A stretch of DNA of 64,000 nt from Chitinophaga cymbidii (GCF_007992715.1 NZ_BKAU01000007.1:62001-126000), one strand, 5' to 3'; counted from the stretch's first letter, positions 8,138 to 17,914 are shown. Notes: generated by a model not told the origin, from the sequence alone. Numbers and translations: made by a program.

Positions 8138-9268
8138 CTATTTGCCAATTTTCCTTTTCTTTTTATCGACCGTAAGCGTATTTTCTATATCACTCAATAC
8201 TCGCAATCCGTTTTCCAGGCTGGCTTTCGCGTCCGTATTCTTCTTTGTAGTGCTCGCGATGGTAATGCGGCGTCCACGTTCGTCATATATTGCCAATGCC
8301 CGGCTCTGTGGCGCCGCTTGTATTTTACAACGAACTCCGCGTCCATCTATCTGAAGTTCAACGGATCGCGCCTGACCTTCCCGTAATGCCCGAATCAAAT
8401 TCGTGGACTGGGTTGCAGATAAGGGTTTCATAGGCAGTTTTTTCAACTCCGCCTCCAAATCGAAGGAGTGAATGATTAAAGGAACCTGTCCGGGTAGATG
8501 CTGCCCGGCAGTGTCCAGGGAATACCATTTCTCGTACCCATCTTCGATATGGGCGACAAAGCCGCCGTTTACCAAAGCAGCCGCATCCGTTGCTGAAAAC
8601 GACTTTCCCGCATACAAGTCAAAAGATTGCTGCACCGCTCCGGCAGGGCGGTTCAGCATAGACTGGAGGTCAGGCCGGGCAGCGGCATCGAAGGAGTGGA
8701 AGTAGTAAAAATCACTTCCCGGCACCTTCGCAAAATGCAGGACGAACTCAGTATTCTTACATCTTGCCGGGTCTGCATACCTGAAATGAAACTGCGGCAT
8801 CTCCTGAGCCATCATCTTTCTCAGGATCGTCTCTACCGGAAGTCGAAATCCATGGTCATTCAACGACTGCTGTACGGCATGGTGGTTCAGCGTCCGCAAT
8901 TCGTTGCGCATCGTGTGCCGAATCTGTGTTTCCGTTTGCCGAAAGCCCTGGCGTCGCTGCAGCATGATGTCCCGCAGAAAAATGGAAACGGGATGATAAA
9001 TTAGCCGACGAAACGGCGTCGGGTATTTCATCGCGCTCATCCGCCTTATCTGATGACGTACAAACCGAAGGGTGCTGCGCTCGGCCTTCGAGGGGTGCGG
9101 GTAAGCCGCCGCCGCGATACCCTCGTAGAACCGAATTTTCAAATCAAGTCCCGAAGCATCCTGTTTCCAGCCTGCCGGGTTGGCTGCGATAGATTGGGCC
9201 TCCTGAATCGCGTAGAGGGAAAGAGCCTCGGCGACACGGTTCACCGGGCCGGTTTGCGCAAAATTCAT
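8138..9268 (-). CDS. Conserved conjugative-element protein, related to the 23949-24758 product
   Basis: 376 residues, no signal peptide. The C-terminal half (about 220-340) matches in pattern the protein encoded at 23949-24758. Compare LIRALREGQARSVELQIDG, then YDERGRRITI, here with LRSLYNGDNVAVSLKING, then FNADGQKITL, there. This fits the DUF3945/DUF4099-like proteins of Bacteroidota elements. Function is unknown. It is the last gene of the tra run, 10 bp after traN, so it is probably co-transcribed with the transfer apparatus. Confidence 0.65.
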   Translation of the reverse strand: MNFAQTGPVNRVAEALSLYAIQEAQSIAANPAGWKQDASGLDLKIRFYEGIAAAAYPHPSKAERSTLRFVRHQIRRMSAMKYPTPFRRLIYHPVSIFLRDIMLQRRQGFRQTETQIRHTMRNELRTLNHHAVQQSLNDHGFRLPVETILRKMMAQEMPQFHFRYADPARCKNTEFVLHFAKVPGSDFYYFHSFDAAARPDLQSMLNRPAGAVQQSFDLYAGKSFSATDAAALVNGGFVAHIEDGYEKWYSLDTAGQHLPGQVPLIIHSFDLEAELKKLPMKPLSATQSTNLIRALREGQARSVELQIDGRGVRCKIQAAPQSRALAIYDERGRRITIASTTKKNTDAKASLENGLRVLSDIENTLTVDKKKRKIGK

Positions 9269-9278
9269 GTACCTGATT

Positions 9279-10124
9279 TTAGAATAATGGTCTGGCCTTG
9301 TACAGATGCCGGTTCCGTACTTCCATCTGAATATTCCGTCCGCCGTCCTTTTCGTAGATTTCGAGCTGGAACTTCTTCCCTTTGGGTATAGTAAACCGCT
9401 TCACTACAAAAACGAGCTCAGCAGATGAATGGCCAGGCACCATCTTACTCCCGGCTGTAATATCCGGTACAAGCTCCTGCTGCTGAGCGGTTGCCCGTTT
9501 TACCTGGCGACCGTCAGAAATATACATGCGGGTGAAATCGATAAAGTATGGAAGAGAAGATTTGTTCCATATGCGATACCGGAAATAAAGCCTGTCCTGG
9601 TCGAAGTGGATCGATAGCAACCGCAGGCGAAGCTGGTGATTTCTTGCCGTTTTTCTGAAAAAGGGCTGTCCAGCTTCAACTTTACACAACCGTAGCTGGG
9701 TATCGGGCATGCCATCCTCCATTTCGGGGAAGATCAGTGGCATATGCTGCGCCGCCCGGCCTGTCGAAGCCGCCAGGCGTGACAAATCGAAAGTGCCGCC
9801 GCTACCGGCCCCAAAGGTGATTTCAAAGGAATATACCTTCCCGTCCGCAGTAAAGACATGGAGACTGGACGGCTCGAAATCTTTGCGGGCGGCTTTCACC
9901 TTCAACACATTGCCGACGCCTGCCTGCCGGCTTACAATTATGTCCTGCCTTCCTCTGTCAGCATCCTTGATGGGCGCGGGAAAAATCAGCACGGTCGTTT
10001 TGTTGTAGCCCACGGAAAGCGAATACGGGGTGAGCGCCGTGCTGGAAGGAAGTTCCAACATTTGGGCTGACACATTTCCGAGGGTCAACAGGAATAATAA
10101 CGGTAAAATGATGCATTGTTTCAT
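9279..10124 (-). CDS. traN: Conjugative transfer protein TraN (VirB9-like, DUF4138)
   Basis: 281 residues with a signal peptide (cleavage near VSAQ). The beta-rich sequence, with LSVGYNKTTVLIFPAPIKDADRG near the start, is typical of Bacteroidota TraN, thought to be the outer-membrane-associated VirB9 counterpart of the type IV secretion channel. It lies 17 bp downstream of traM in the usual order M-N. Length agrees with the family. Confidence 0.9.
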   Translation of the reverse strand: MKQCIILPLLFLLTLGNVSAQMLELPSSTALTPYSLSVGYNKTTVLIFPAPIKDADRGRQDIIVSRQAGVGNVLKVKAARKDFEPSSLHVFTADGKVYSFEITFGAGSGGTFDLSRLAASTGRAAQHMPLIFPEMEDGMPDTQLRLCKVEAGQPFFRKTARNHQLRLRLLSIHFDQDRLYFRYRIWNKSSLPYFIDFTRMYISDGRQVKRATAQQQELVPDITAGSKMVPGHSSAELVFVVKRFTIPKGKKFQLEIYEKDGGRNIQMEVRNRHLYKARPLF

Positions 10125-10141
10125 ATAAGATGATTGAATGG

Positions 10142-11356
10142 TTAGAAACGAGTGTTTACCAACATGACTTTGTGATTGGCTTTGAGCGTGGCATATGGCG
10201 TTTTCGTCTTTTTCGATAACAGGCTTTTGGCGGCCTGAATACCGGATGCTGCTGCCTGTGCCCCCAGGCTGGGGTCCATGTTGTACAGCTCCAGGTTTTG
10301 CACCGCCTGGTTTAGCCCCTCACGGCCCGCGTCGCGGGCATCTGCGCCCGGCGCAGATATGCCCGCGATCCCGTCGATATCGAAGACGATCAGTTTCACC
10401 GGTAGCACCGTATTGGCGTAAAAAGCGTGGCGAATATCGAGCTCAACCCTTTCCTTGGCGACAGTGGCCCTTCCGAAGACAAAACTGTTTGCCGGAATTT
10501 TGGCGTTGTTGACATATATATCCTGCAGCAGTCGTAACCGGACGATGGAGCCAGTACGTACACGCTGGTCGGCATGTACCGTGGCCGCAATCGTCCCGTT
10601 TCCGGGCGGTTGTTCTATGCTCTGAGGTGTAGGATCTTCGGAAAGCCCATAAAAACCGTTGTCGGAAGGCTCGCTGGGCTTGGGGCCAGCAACGGTGGCG
10701 ATGAAGGATTCCAGCGTATCGTCTGGAACAGGCTTTGCAAGCCCGGGATTGCGCCCCGGTTGCTGGATTTCCAAAATTTTGTCCAGCATCCCGTCCAAAC
10801 GCTTTATCTCAGCGTCTTCAGGTGGGGTTGCCACATCACCCATGAGCTTTTCCAATTGCCCCAGGTCGGCGGAAGCCTGATTGTCGGACGGAACAGCAAT
10901 CGGCAGACCGGCGTTGGGCATGTGAGGCTCTGCTTCCTGTTGGGCCAGGGTCATCTGTAGCCGCTCCAGCACTTTCTCGACCTTCCGTTCGTTGGGGTCG
11001 GTGCTTGACGTCGCACGGCGAGTTTCCTGCGGTAGTTGCGAAGGGACGTTCACGATTTCAGGTGCAACGCCCTCGACCGGGAACAGAAGGGAGTCTCTGC
11101 GAGCTTCCTTCAGTTTGCGGAGGCTGTCCTGGCGTGCTTCCATATATAGATCCAGTTTGTTCTTATACCGATCGTCCAGCTTAGGGCCGGGCAGGTCTGT
11201 ATTGAAGGCACTTTTCCCGGTTTTTTCCGCAGGAGTGCCAGATTCCCGCAAAAAGGTAAAAAGGTAATAGAACCCCAGCGTCAGCACGAACGCCGCTACT
11301 GGCAATAACTTCAGTAGTTTACGGATGTCGAGTTTTGTGAGAGGTATGGAAGTCAT
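10142..11356 (-). CDS. traM: Conjugative transfer protein TraM (VirB10-like)
   Basis: 404 residues from the chosen ATG at 11356, which overlaps the traL stop as ATGA. The frame is open further upstream, but that part lies inside traL. One N-terminal membrane helix (KLLPVAAFVLTLGFYYLFTF) precedes a long Pro/Glu-rich periplasmic linker. The C-terminal VirB10-like beta domain includes RTGSIVRLRLLQDIYVNN and ends KVMLVNTRF. It should bridge the inner and outer membrane parts of the transfer channel. Confidence 0.9.
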   Translation of the reverse strand: MTSIPLTKLDIRKLLKLLPVAAFVLTLGFYYLFTFLRESGTPAEKTGKSAFNTDLPGPKLDDRYKNKLDLYMEARQDSLRKLKEARRDSLLFPVEGVAPEIVNVPSQLPQETRRATSSTDPNERKVEKVLERLQMTLAQQEAEPHMPNAGLPIAVPSDNQASADLGQLEKLMGDVATPPEDAEIKRLDGMLDKILEIQQPGRNPGLAKPVPDDTLESFIATVAGPKPSEPSDNGFYGLSEDPTPQSIEQPPGNGTIAATVHADQRVRTGSIVRLRLLQDIYVNNAKIPANSFVFGRATVAKERVELDIRHAFYANTVLPVKLIVFDIDGIAGISAPGADARDAGREGLNQAVQNLELYNMDPSLGAQAAASGIQAAKSLLSKKTKTPYATLKANHKVMLVNTRF

Positions 11357-11679
11357 GGTAAATGGTTTTTGTTCTGAATCGAATCGAGCGAAAGTGCCTG
11401 TGGCAGCGGCGCCTGCAAGGGCTGGATCCTTTCCTGCCGGATCGGCGGGCGATGGCTGTTTCTCGGCGAAATCACCCCGGTAATTGCCAAGTGAATGAAA
11501 CAGGTTCCGGCTACCAGCGTGAAGCACAGTAGCATCGTTTGTTTTTGCCTAACAGTAAAAAGTTGCTCACTGCGCCGGAGGTAGCTCGCCAGCGTCTTGA
11601 GCCAACGCCGACCGTTCTGGCGTTCCGGCGCAAGAGGAACTTCATCGTGCCCGCGGATGATGTTTCGGAGAATTTTCAT
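11353..11679 (-). CDS. traL: Conjugative transfer protein TraL-like (small membrane protein)
   Basis: 108 residues from ATG 11679, chosen because it overlaps the traK stop in an ATGA junction; an upstream in-frame ATG at 11712 lies within traK. A basic N-terminus is followed by one membrane helix (TMLLCFTLVAGTCFIHLAI) and a Pro-rich tail. Position between traK and traM and the single helix identify it as the TraL equivalent. Its precise role in the channel is not known. Confidence 0.75.
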   Translation of the reverse strand: MKILRNIIRGHDEVPLAPERQNGRRWLKTLASYLRRSEQLFTVRQKQTMLLCFTLVAGTCFIHLAITGVISPRNSHRPPIRQERIQPLQAPLPQALSLDSIQNKNHLP

Positions 11680-12287
11680 CGGTGCATGTCTTGGTTTGAA
11701 ATGATCCGCCATGCGCCAATCAGCATACCCTGCGGGTTATTTTCGCTGATTGCGGCGGTTTCTGTTATGGTGCCCGTGGTGATGAGCGAGCGGACGATGG
11801 TGGAGGTGGCGCGAACGATCTTCAGCTTTCCATAAAAAGCAAAACGGACGGGATTTTCATTCACATCAACGGCAACGCTGTCGGCTTCAACAAACTGGTT
11901 AATGTTTCCGGAAACGATCCCAGTGTAGTAGCCTGACTCCTGGAGGTTGTCATATTCCTTTTTTGCAGTCGCGTCGGCCAAATACAGCGCCCGCGTGACG
12001 CCTCGGCGGATAGCTTCTTCATCGGGAGAAGCGGTAAAGAAAAAATGATGGAAATCACGCACATGGTCTTTCACCCTTATTTCCAATACGCGCCTCTTAT
12101 CCGTGCCTGTTGCCTCCAACAATTTGCCGTTGGCGAGTACATACACCTTTGACCTTTCTTCTCGGATAACGCGCACGGCCCAGTATTGGGCCAGCGCGGA
12201 ACCAATACCGTTAACGGCAAGGAATAGGTAAGAAAACAGTCTGATGTGCCGGAAAGCGGCATCTACATTTTTGAAATGTTGGAACAT
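11676..12287 (-). CDS. traK: Conjugative transfer protein TraK (VirB8-like)
   Basis: 203 residues. A short cytoplasmic start (MFQHFKNVDAAFRHIR) and one membrane helix (SYLFLAVNGIGSALAQYWA) lead to a periplasmic VirB8/NTF2-like domain containing VKDHVRDFHHFFFTASPDEEAI. VirB8 proteins nucleate the inner-membrane complex. The gene is coupled to traL by ATGA and follows traJ by 11 bp. Confidence 0.9.
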   Translation of the reverse strand: MFQHFKNVDAAFRHIRLFSYLFLAVNGIGSALAQYWAVRVIREERSKVYVLANGKLLEATGTDKRRVLEIRVKDHVRDFHHFFFTASPDEEAIRRGVTRALYLADATAKKEYDNLQESGYYTGIVSGNINQFVEADSVAVDVNENPVRFAFYGKLKIVRATSTIVRSLITTGTITETAAISENNPQGMLIGAWRIISNQDMHR

Positions 12288-12298
12288 AGCCTGGGAGT

Positions 12299-13504
12299 TT
12301 ACTTACCTGAGATTTGATTGAATTGATGCCCGGCGTCCTTGTTATAGCCTTCCGAGTTTGCGGCATCCGCCATCGGGTAACGCAATTTGTCGGACGCGCC
12401 GGTGTCGGCTGCCGCACTTCCAGCCGCCGACGCCCCGGCTGCTGAAGAGGGGCCCGCCGCGGCTCCGGCGCCTCCTGTACCCGCAACCACAGCGGTGCGC
12501 GCCGCAAATTGAAACTTCGATAACAGGGCATTGCCGCCACTGGCGTGCACGATGTAGTTGGCGATCGACGGCACGGTGAAATACCCGACGATGCCGACTA
12601 CGAGGAACACGATGTAAGCCACGCTGGTCAAGCTATACGTCGCATTATTTCCGCCAGCGAGCACGGCTTCAATGTCATTCTTGATAAGATTTTCTTGAAT
12701 ACGGGAGATCATGGCACCGAAGAGATTGGCAACGGGAAGCCACATGTATACGTTTATATACCGGGCAAGCCATACGGACAACGTATGCTGGAAACCGTCG
12801 TAAACGCTCAGGGCGAAGACAAACGGCCCCACGATGGCGAGGATGACCAGGTGAAATGTCCGCATGGCGTCGATACAAAGCGCAGCGGCGTAGAAAAGGA
12901 TCTGGAGTATCTTCGACACGATAAGTTGGACGTAGTAAAGGATCGTTCCTTCGACCTTTCCCCACATCAGGCTCCAGAATCCACGGGAATCCTCTTCACC
13001 CGCCGTTTGAGCGTTGAGGTACTTGTAGTATTCCTGCATTTCCTGATCGTTGGTCCCCGGGCTGCCGGGGGGCAATTCCGCCTTTCCTTTCGCGAGTAAC
13101 TCATATTCCACACGCATCAGTTCCTTTACAGCGTTGTCGCTTTGGGTGACAAGCTCGTTCGTTGCGTCAACCGTTGGCTGAAGAATACCGTTGATAACGC
13201 CCAACACCAGCGGATAGATACCGATCAGCACAGCGAGCACGAAAGGGCGCAGCAACGGGAAAAAATCGATAGGTTCCGCCGCCGCCAGACTCCGGCCAGC
13301 GCGGGCTGCGATGTAGAAGATGGCTCCGAAGCCGGCTATGCCCCGCGCCACCGTCGTCAAGCGCCCGCAAAGCGGGATCATATCGTCGTAAATGCGGTCA
13401 AGAATATCATGGAGTTTCTGGATATCCGCGTTTCCGCCCGACTGGGCAAGACAAACGGCGGGCAATGCCGCTATCAGCAGCACCAACAGGAAGGACTTTT
13501 TCAT
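12299..13504 (-). CDS. traJ: Conjugative transfer protein TraJ (VirB6-like channel protein)
   Basis: 401 residues. A signal peptide (ALPAVCLAQ) and at least five hydrophobic helices are visible, including FVLAVLIGIYPLVLGVI and VAYIVFLVVGIVGYF. An Ala/Gly/Ser-rich segment near residue 340-370 precedes a polar tail. This matches the polytopic TraJ of Bacteroidota elements, thought to correspond to VirB6, which helps pass substrate across the inner membrane. It lies 7 bp after the first TraI-like gene. Confidence 0.9.
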   Translation of the reverse strand: MKKSFLLVLLIAALPAVCLAQSGGNADIQKLHDILDRIYDDMIPLCGRLTTVARGIAGFGAIFYIAARAGRSLAAAEPIDFFPLLRPFVLAVLIGIYPLVLGVINGILQPTVDATNELVTQSDNAVKELMRVEYELLAKGKAELPPGSPGTNDQEMQEYYKYLNAQTAGEEDSRGFWSLMWGKVEGTILYYVQLIVSKILQILFYAAALCIDAMRTFHLVILAIVGPFVFALSVYDGFQHTLSVWLARYINVYMWLPVANLFGAMISRIQENLIKNDIEAVLAGGNNATYSLTSVAYIVFLVVGIVGYFTVPSIANYIVHASGGNALLSKFQFAARTAVVAGTGGAGAAAGPSSAAGASAAGSAAADTGASDKLRYPMADAANSEGYNKDAGHQFNQISGK

Positions 13505-13511
13505 GGATTTC

Positions 13512-14138
13512 CTATTTACTGGCCTGGCGGCCGATTAGCTGTTCTATTTCCTGGAACCTGCCGCCCCGCATGCGAGCCACGGAGCCGGTGTTGAGATTGA
13601 ATTGCCGCAAAGAGGACAAATCGCCTTGCACCGATGCAAAAACGCGGTCAATTGCCGCCATACGCTCGGCATCGGTCATCCGCAACTTGCCTCCGGTCAT
13701 GATCAATATCAGCTCTTCGAGGTTCCGTACAGATTTGTCAAAGAGGCCGGCGTACACGCGCTGAATGGCCGAAAGCTCGTCGGGAGTAAACATCCCTTTT
13801 CGTCGGAACCGGGAAAGGGCGGTGCGGTATTCCGCGACGATGATCCGCTGCATCGCGATAATTTCCGGAATGCGCCGATATCGGGCAACGCCGGGGCTGA
13901 CCGCCATCAGGCCATCCAAAAACAGTTCATGTAGCTTAAAATTCCCCTGGGACAGGTCGCGGACAGCATTGTAACCGCGGCTGAGCACTGTGTAGGCGCG
14001 GCGCATGTCGGCCAATATCTGGCGGAACTGATTTAACTTCTCGATGTTGAGCCCCAGTTGAATTACATCATGGGATTGGGCGCCCGCTGGGTGAAACCCC
14101 ATCAGCACGAGGAGCAAAAGAATAGCGGCGCTTTTCAT
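13512..14138 (-). CDS. TraI-like exported protein, copy 1 (often annotated TerB-like)
   Basis: 208 residues with a signal peptide (GFHPAGAQ) and a helical body. The segment FTPDELSAIQRVYAGLF followed by LRMTDAERMAAIDRVF is shared in pattern with the next two genes, so the three are paralogues. Automatic pipelines often call this family TerB tellurite resistance; its position between traG and traJ argues for a transfer role (TraI/DUF4141 slot, possibly VirB5-like). The start overlaps the stop of copy 2 by ATGA. Confidence 0.7.
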   Translation of the reverse strand: MKSAAILLLLVLMGFHPAGAQSHDVIQLGLNIEKLNQFRQILADMRRAYTVLSRGYNAVRDLSQGNFKLHELFLDGLMAVSPGVARYRRIPEIIAMQRIIVAEYRTALSRFRRKGMFTPDELSAIQRVYAGLFDKSVRNLEELILIMTGGKLRMTDAERMAAIDRVFASVQGDLSSLRQFNLNTGSVARMRGGRFQEIEQLIGRQASK

Positions 14139-14782
14139 GGCAACAAGGTTTTGAAGTGAAGGTGTTCACGGCTGTTCCTGACCGCGGCCGCCGCTGAACG
14201 CTCGAAATCATCGGAAAGCTGCCGAATGCGTGCCCGCCGCAATTCCTGCCGGGCGGCCAGGTGCCCGACCTGCTCCAGCCGTTCCGCATCGTTCAATTCA
14301 AAGCGGCGGTCCGTCAGGAGATCAGTTAAAAAAAGCAGGTCGCGGGCGAGATCGTCGGAGAACTGGAGATATGCGTCCACCAGGATGCTGCGTTTCCAGG
14401 AGGGAAAGCCTTCAATAGTTTCCCATCGGGCACGCATACGCCGGAAATGTTCGATCAGAGATGCATAGCTGCCCGCAAGGTTCAGCACTTTCTGATGCCT
14501 CCGAATGAAGGGGCTGACGTATTGCAACGATGAAAAGAATGCGGAATGGATATCGAATTCGCCGCGCTTGATCTGGCCGACAACCTGAAGCCCGCCACTG
14601 ACAGCCTGATACCCTTGGCGGGCCAAGGACAGGTATTGCTGAAGCGCGGCGATCTGAATCGCCAGATACCTCCGCTGTGTCTGGTTTTGGCGAAGCCATT
14701 CAGCGGCCAGTTGAGCCCGCACACTCCCGGCGAGAACCATCAAAAGGAGGATGAGAATAGTTTTCCGGTACATGAGCGTCAT
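14135..14782 (-). CDS. TraI-like exported protein, copy 2
   Basis: 215 residues with a signal peptide (LVLAGSVRAQ). The most divergent of the three paralogues, but the same helical layout is visible: FDIHSAFFSSLQYVSPFIRRHQ lines up with FKLHELFLDGLMAVSPGVARYR of copy 1, and FELNDAERLEQV with LRMTDAERMAAI. Four-base overlaps with both neighbours suggest coupled translation and a fixed ratio of the three exported products. Confidence 0.7.
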   Translation of the reverse strand: MTLMYRKTILILLLMVLAGSVRAQLAAEWLRQNQTQRRYLAIQIAALQQYLSLARQGYQAVSGGLQVVGQIKRGEFDIHSAFFSSLQYVSPFIRRHQKVLNLAGSYASLIEHFRRMRARWETIEGFPSWKRSILVDAYLQFSDDLARDLLFLTDLLTDRRFELNDAERLEQVGHLAARQELRRARIRQLSDDFERSAAAAVRNSREHLHFKTLLP

Positions 14783-15450
14783 TTTATTCCGTATAAGCCC
14801 TTTATCCTGTTTGCCTCTTTTGCGCTCCGAGCGCGCTGGAGGCTGAGGCCGGCGGCTCGATGCGTTACCCGGCGCAGCGCGACGACATGCCCTTCCATTC
14901 GGTCCGCAACTTCACTTATGATCTTCAGCCGGTCAGCATCACTCATCTGCACGGTGAAGGCATTGACCACGTTCAGCACGTCTTCCACGTTATTTAGGCT
15001 TTCAGCAAGGATGCCGGAATACAGCGCGTGAAGCTGGTCAACCTCAGCCGCATTGAAATGCCGGTCCTCCCGGATGACGGCAAATGCCCGGCGGTATTCT
15101 TCAACCAGCGCGCGTTGCCGCTGGACGATCTCAGCCACGCGCCGGTAGTAGGCAATGACGGATTTTACCTTCCACAGCTCGGCGAAGTAGTCCTGATACA
15201 ATACCCGTTGCCGTTCCGTCCACTGGCCGATCTCCTCCAGCCGCAGCTTCGCCATGATGTTCTCCAGCGCCTTTTGGGCATTTTGAAGGGTGATCGTCCG
15301 GTTCTGGAGCCGCTGGATTTGCAAATCCATCGCACGGATCACCTTCTTTACCACGGCGGTAACCACGGGCCAAATCGCATACGTACGGCTGACGGGTACT
15401 CCTGTCAACACGACCAGGAGGACGAGTGTGATAAAAATCTTCCGTTTCAT
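14779..15450 (-). CDS. TraI-like exported protein, copy 3
   Basis: 223 residues from ATG 15450, which lies right after the traG stop; the longer frame to 15525 would run into traG and lacks a signal peptide. The product starts with a clean signal peptide (LVLLVVLTGVPVSRTYA). It contains FNAAEVDQLHALYSGIL and VQMSDADRLKIISEV, the family signatures shared with the two downstream copies. Probably a periplasmic component of the transfer apparatus. Confidence 0.7.
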   Translation of the reverse strand: MKRKIFITLVLLVVLTGVPVSRTYAIWPVVTAVVKKVIRAMDLQIQRLQNRTITLQNAQKALENIMAKLRLEEIGQWTERQRVLYQDYFAELWKVKSVIAYYRRVAEIVQRQRALVEEYRRAFAVIREDRHFNAAEVDQLHALYSGILAESLNNVEDVLNVVNAFTVQMSDADRLKIISEVADRMEGHVVALRRVTHRAAGLSLQRARSAKEANRIKGLYGIK

Positions 15451-15451
15451 A

Positions 15452-17914
15452 TCATATCTTTTTTGAACGTATGTCGGCGGCAAGCCGGGAAATGCCGCGC
15501 CTGATGGAGCCATACCGCGCCGCATATTGCTGCACCAGCAGCTTTTCCCGCTCCTCGGTGGTGTAGCACAGGTATTCTTCGAGGGAGACTTCCGTGCGGT
15601 ACACCTTGCTGTAAGCGCCCAGGCTGATGAAGATTTCTTTGTACTTCAGGTGCGGATCGTTTGCCTTGTTCATAGACAGGATCAGGCTCCGGTCCCGGTC
15701 TGTCAGGCCCAGGGCATCCTGAACTGCCTGGAACTTGTTCGCGTATTTGCTTTGGTCGAGCAGGATCTTGATGTCGCTGTTAGCGATAATGGTGTCCTTG
15801 ATTATCGGGCTGGAAATGATATCGTCGATCTCTTGGGTGACAACGGCCGCCGTGCCATAGAATTTCCGGACGGTTTTGAACAGGTAGCGGATATATTCCG
15901 CCATTCCGGCACGGGCAATTGCTTTCCATGCCTCTTCGATCAGGATGATCTTGCGCACACCCTTCAAGCGCCGCATCTTGTTGAGAAAATTCTCGGCGAG
16001 CGTCAAGGTTACGGCTGGCAGCAGGATGGGATGGTCCCGGATCGCGTCCAGCTCGTACACGATGAAATTGGTATGGAGCAGGTCCAGGTTCTCCGTCGCA
16101 TTTAACAGGTAATCATATTCTCCGCCAGTATAGTATGGCCGGAGCACGTATAGGAAATTGTCAATGTCGAAATGCTTGTCTTTCACGCCCTGCTGGCGCA
16201 GTTCTGGAACAAAAACATCGCGGAGGTAGTCGTAAAACGTATTAAAACACGGGAGGACGCCGGGATCGGCTTTCAACTTGTCGAAGTAGCTCTGCAGCGC
16301 GTTGGACAGGGAAATGTATTCACTCCTGGAATATGCCTCGTCGTCCTTCTTCCACAAAGCCAGCAGCAACGACTTTATCGCCTCACGTTTCTCCGTGTCC
16401 AGTTGGTTATCCGGAACGAAAAACGGGTTGAAGGATATCGGATTCTTTTCGCTGAAGGTGAAGTAATACCCACCTAGGAGATCGCAAAGCCCCTTATACG
16501 AGTGCCCTACGTCCACGACGAGGATGTGGTCACCGCATTCGTTACAGCTACGAAGGATGTGGTTGGTGGCAAACGACTTTCCGGAGCCGGAAGGCCCGCA
16601 AAGGAAGATATTCCGGTTCTGAATAAGCCCCCGGTCGAACGGTTCATAGAATAAATCGACCTGAAGGGGCCGCCCTGTCAAACGGTCGCCGAACCGGATG
16701 CCCTGCGCGGCGAGAGACGTCCGGTAATTCGTTTCGACGTTGAAAAAACACACGGCCTGCTCGGCAAACGTGTCAAATCTTGACGTGGACGGTAGTTCCG
16801 CCCCGTTTCCCGGGATGCCGGCCCAAAAAAGGCATGCCGCCGCCGCAGTCTCCAGCTTTGCCTTGCCGTCCAGCGCTGCCATCGCTGAGGAAACCATATT
16901 TCGGAGTTCCCTGCTTTTCGCCGGGTCGTCGTGCCAGGCAATCACATTCAAGTGGGCTTTCACTGGCAATCGGCCCTGACCGATGGCTTCATTGAGAAAT
17001 GCGCTCGTCGCGTCACGGCTGATGGCGTTTTCACGTGAATATGCCGAAAGTGATTGCAGCCGCTTCCGTTTTGTTTCCAGTTGGCGGAGGGTGCCCGCAC
17101 CATCGCCTACAATGATGTACTGATTGACGATATGATTGCAATGCAACAACAGCCCTAACGGGGCGCCGAAACCGATGGAGAACGGGGTGCGCTCGGTGCT
17201 GTATTTTTCGTAATTCAGGCGGGGGCCGCACAGGGAAGGCAGGTCATCAGGATCTGCAAGGGAAAAAATGTGCAGGGAGTGTCCCGCTACGCTCAATTCC
17301 CCGCCAGTTTTGAAATCGGCCAATACCGGTATTTGGTCTTCAGCCAATTGATAGCAATATCTTTCGAGCAGGCCTGCACGATTAGGAGAACTGGCCAGGT
17401 CATCACCGTCCAACCTTCGCAGCTCCAGGAAACCGCTGTCTTGCAGAACGGCGGCGAACTGGCTCGCCTTTTCGGCAAACACCTCGAAGCGCCGGTCGTC
17501 CAGCAGCTCCCGGGCAACAGGAGACGTGCGAAACAGAACGCCTGCTGTCGGTGCCGGGTTCAATAAGGCCGGCGGCACCGTGCTGAGAAAAATGTAACAT
17601 TCGTGGCGCAGAAAGGGTCTTTCAGAAAAATGCCGGTCGCTGGCGTCCATCAGGAAAGAGTCAGCCGATGCTGACGGCCTGAAAGCGTCTTCTACGTACC
17701 AATCTTGCTTATGAACGATGGTATGTTCCGGCAGAACACGTATCGCCTTCACAAATGCGGCATGGAGCGCCTCATAGTCAGCAGAAGACATCGTGAATAT
17801 CTCCGGCAGTACGACGGAAAATGCTATGGAAACGCTCCCGGATTTAGCAATGAGAAAATCCTTTTCGATTTTATGAATGGGGAACACACTCTCCAGCGTT
17901 TTATTCTTTCTCAT
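15452..17914 (-). CDS. traG: TraG, VirB4-type conjugation ATPase
   Basis: 820 residues from ATG 17914, chosen because MRKNKTLESVFPIHKIEKD is the family start; it overlaps traF by 14 bp. The N-terminal TraG_N-like domain is followed by a Walker A motif GPSGSGKS near residue 440, and KIILIEEAWKAIA gives Walker B. VirB4 ATPases energise assembly and substrate passage in type IV secretion. Length and order (E-F-G) are standard for Bacteroidota elements. Confidence 0.93.
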   Translation of the reverse strand: MRKNKTLESVFPIHKIEKDFLIAKSGSVSIAFSVVLPEIFTMSSADYEALHAAFVKAIRVLPEHTIVHKQDWYVEDAFRPSASADSFLMDASDRHFSERPFLRHECYIFLSTVPPALLNPAPTAGVLFRTSPVARELLDDRRFEVFAEKASQFAAVLQDSGFLELRRLDGDDLASSPNRAGLLERYCYQLAEDQIPVLADFKTGGELSVAGHSLHIFSLADPDDLPSLCGPRLNYEKYSTERTPFSIGFGAPLGLLLHCNHIVNQYIIVGDGAGTLRQLETKRKRLQSLSAYSRENAISRDATSAFLNEAIGQGRLPVKAHLNVIAWHDDPAKSRELRNMVSSAMAALDGKAKLETAAAACLFWAGIPGNGAELPSTSRFDTFAEQAVCFFNVETNYRTSLAAQGIRFGDRLTGRPLQVDLFYEPFDRGLIQNRNIFLCGPSGSGKSFATNHILRSCNECGDHILVVDVGHSYKGLCDLLGGYYFTFSEKNPISFNPFFVPDNQLDTEKREAIKSLLLALWKKDDEAYSRSEYISLSNALQSYFDKLKADPGVLPCFNTFYDYLRDVFVPELRQQGVKDKHFDIDNFLYVLRPYYTGGEYDYLLNATENLDLLHTNFIVYELDAIRDHPILLPAVTLTLAENFLNKMRRLKGVRKIILIEEAWKAIARAGMAEYIRYLFKTVRKFYGTAAVVTQEIDDIISSPIIKDTIIANSDIKILLDQSKYANKFQAVQDALGLTDRDRSLILSMNKANDPHLKYKEIFISLGAYSKVYRTEVSLEEYLCYTTEEREKLLVQQYAARYGSIRRGISRLAADIRSKKI

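Noticed and set aside
13512..15450. Tellurite resistance (TerB) genes
   Set aside because: Signal peptides and position between traG and traJ point to transfer functions; no other ter genes are present.
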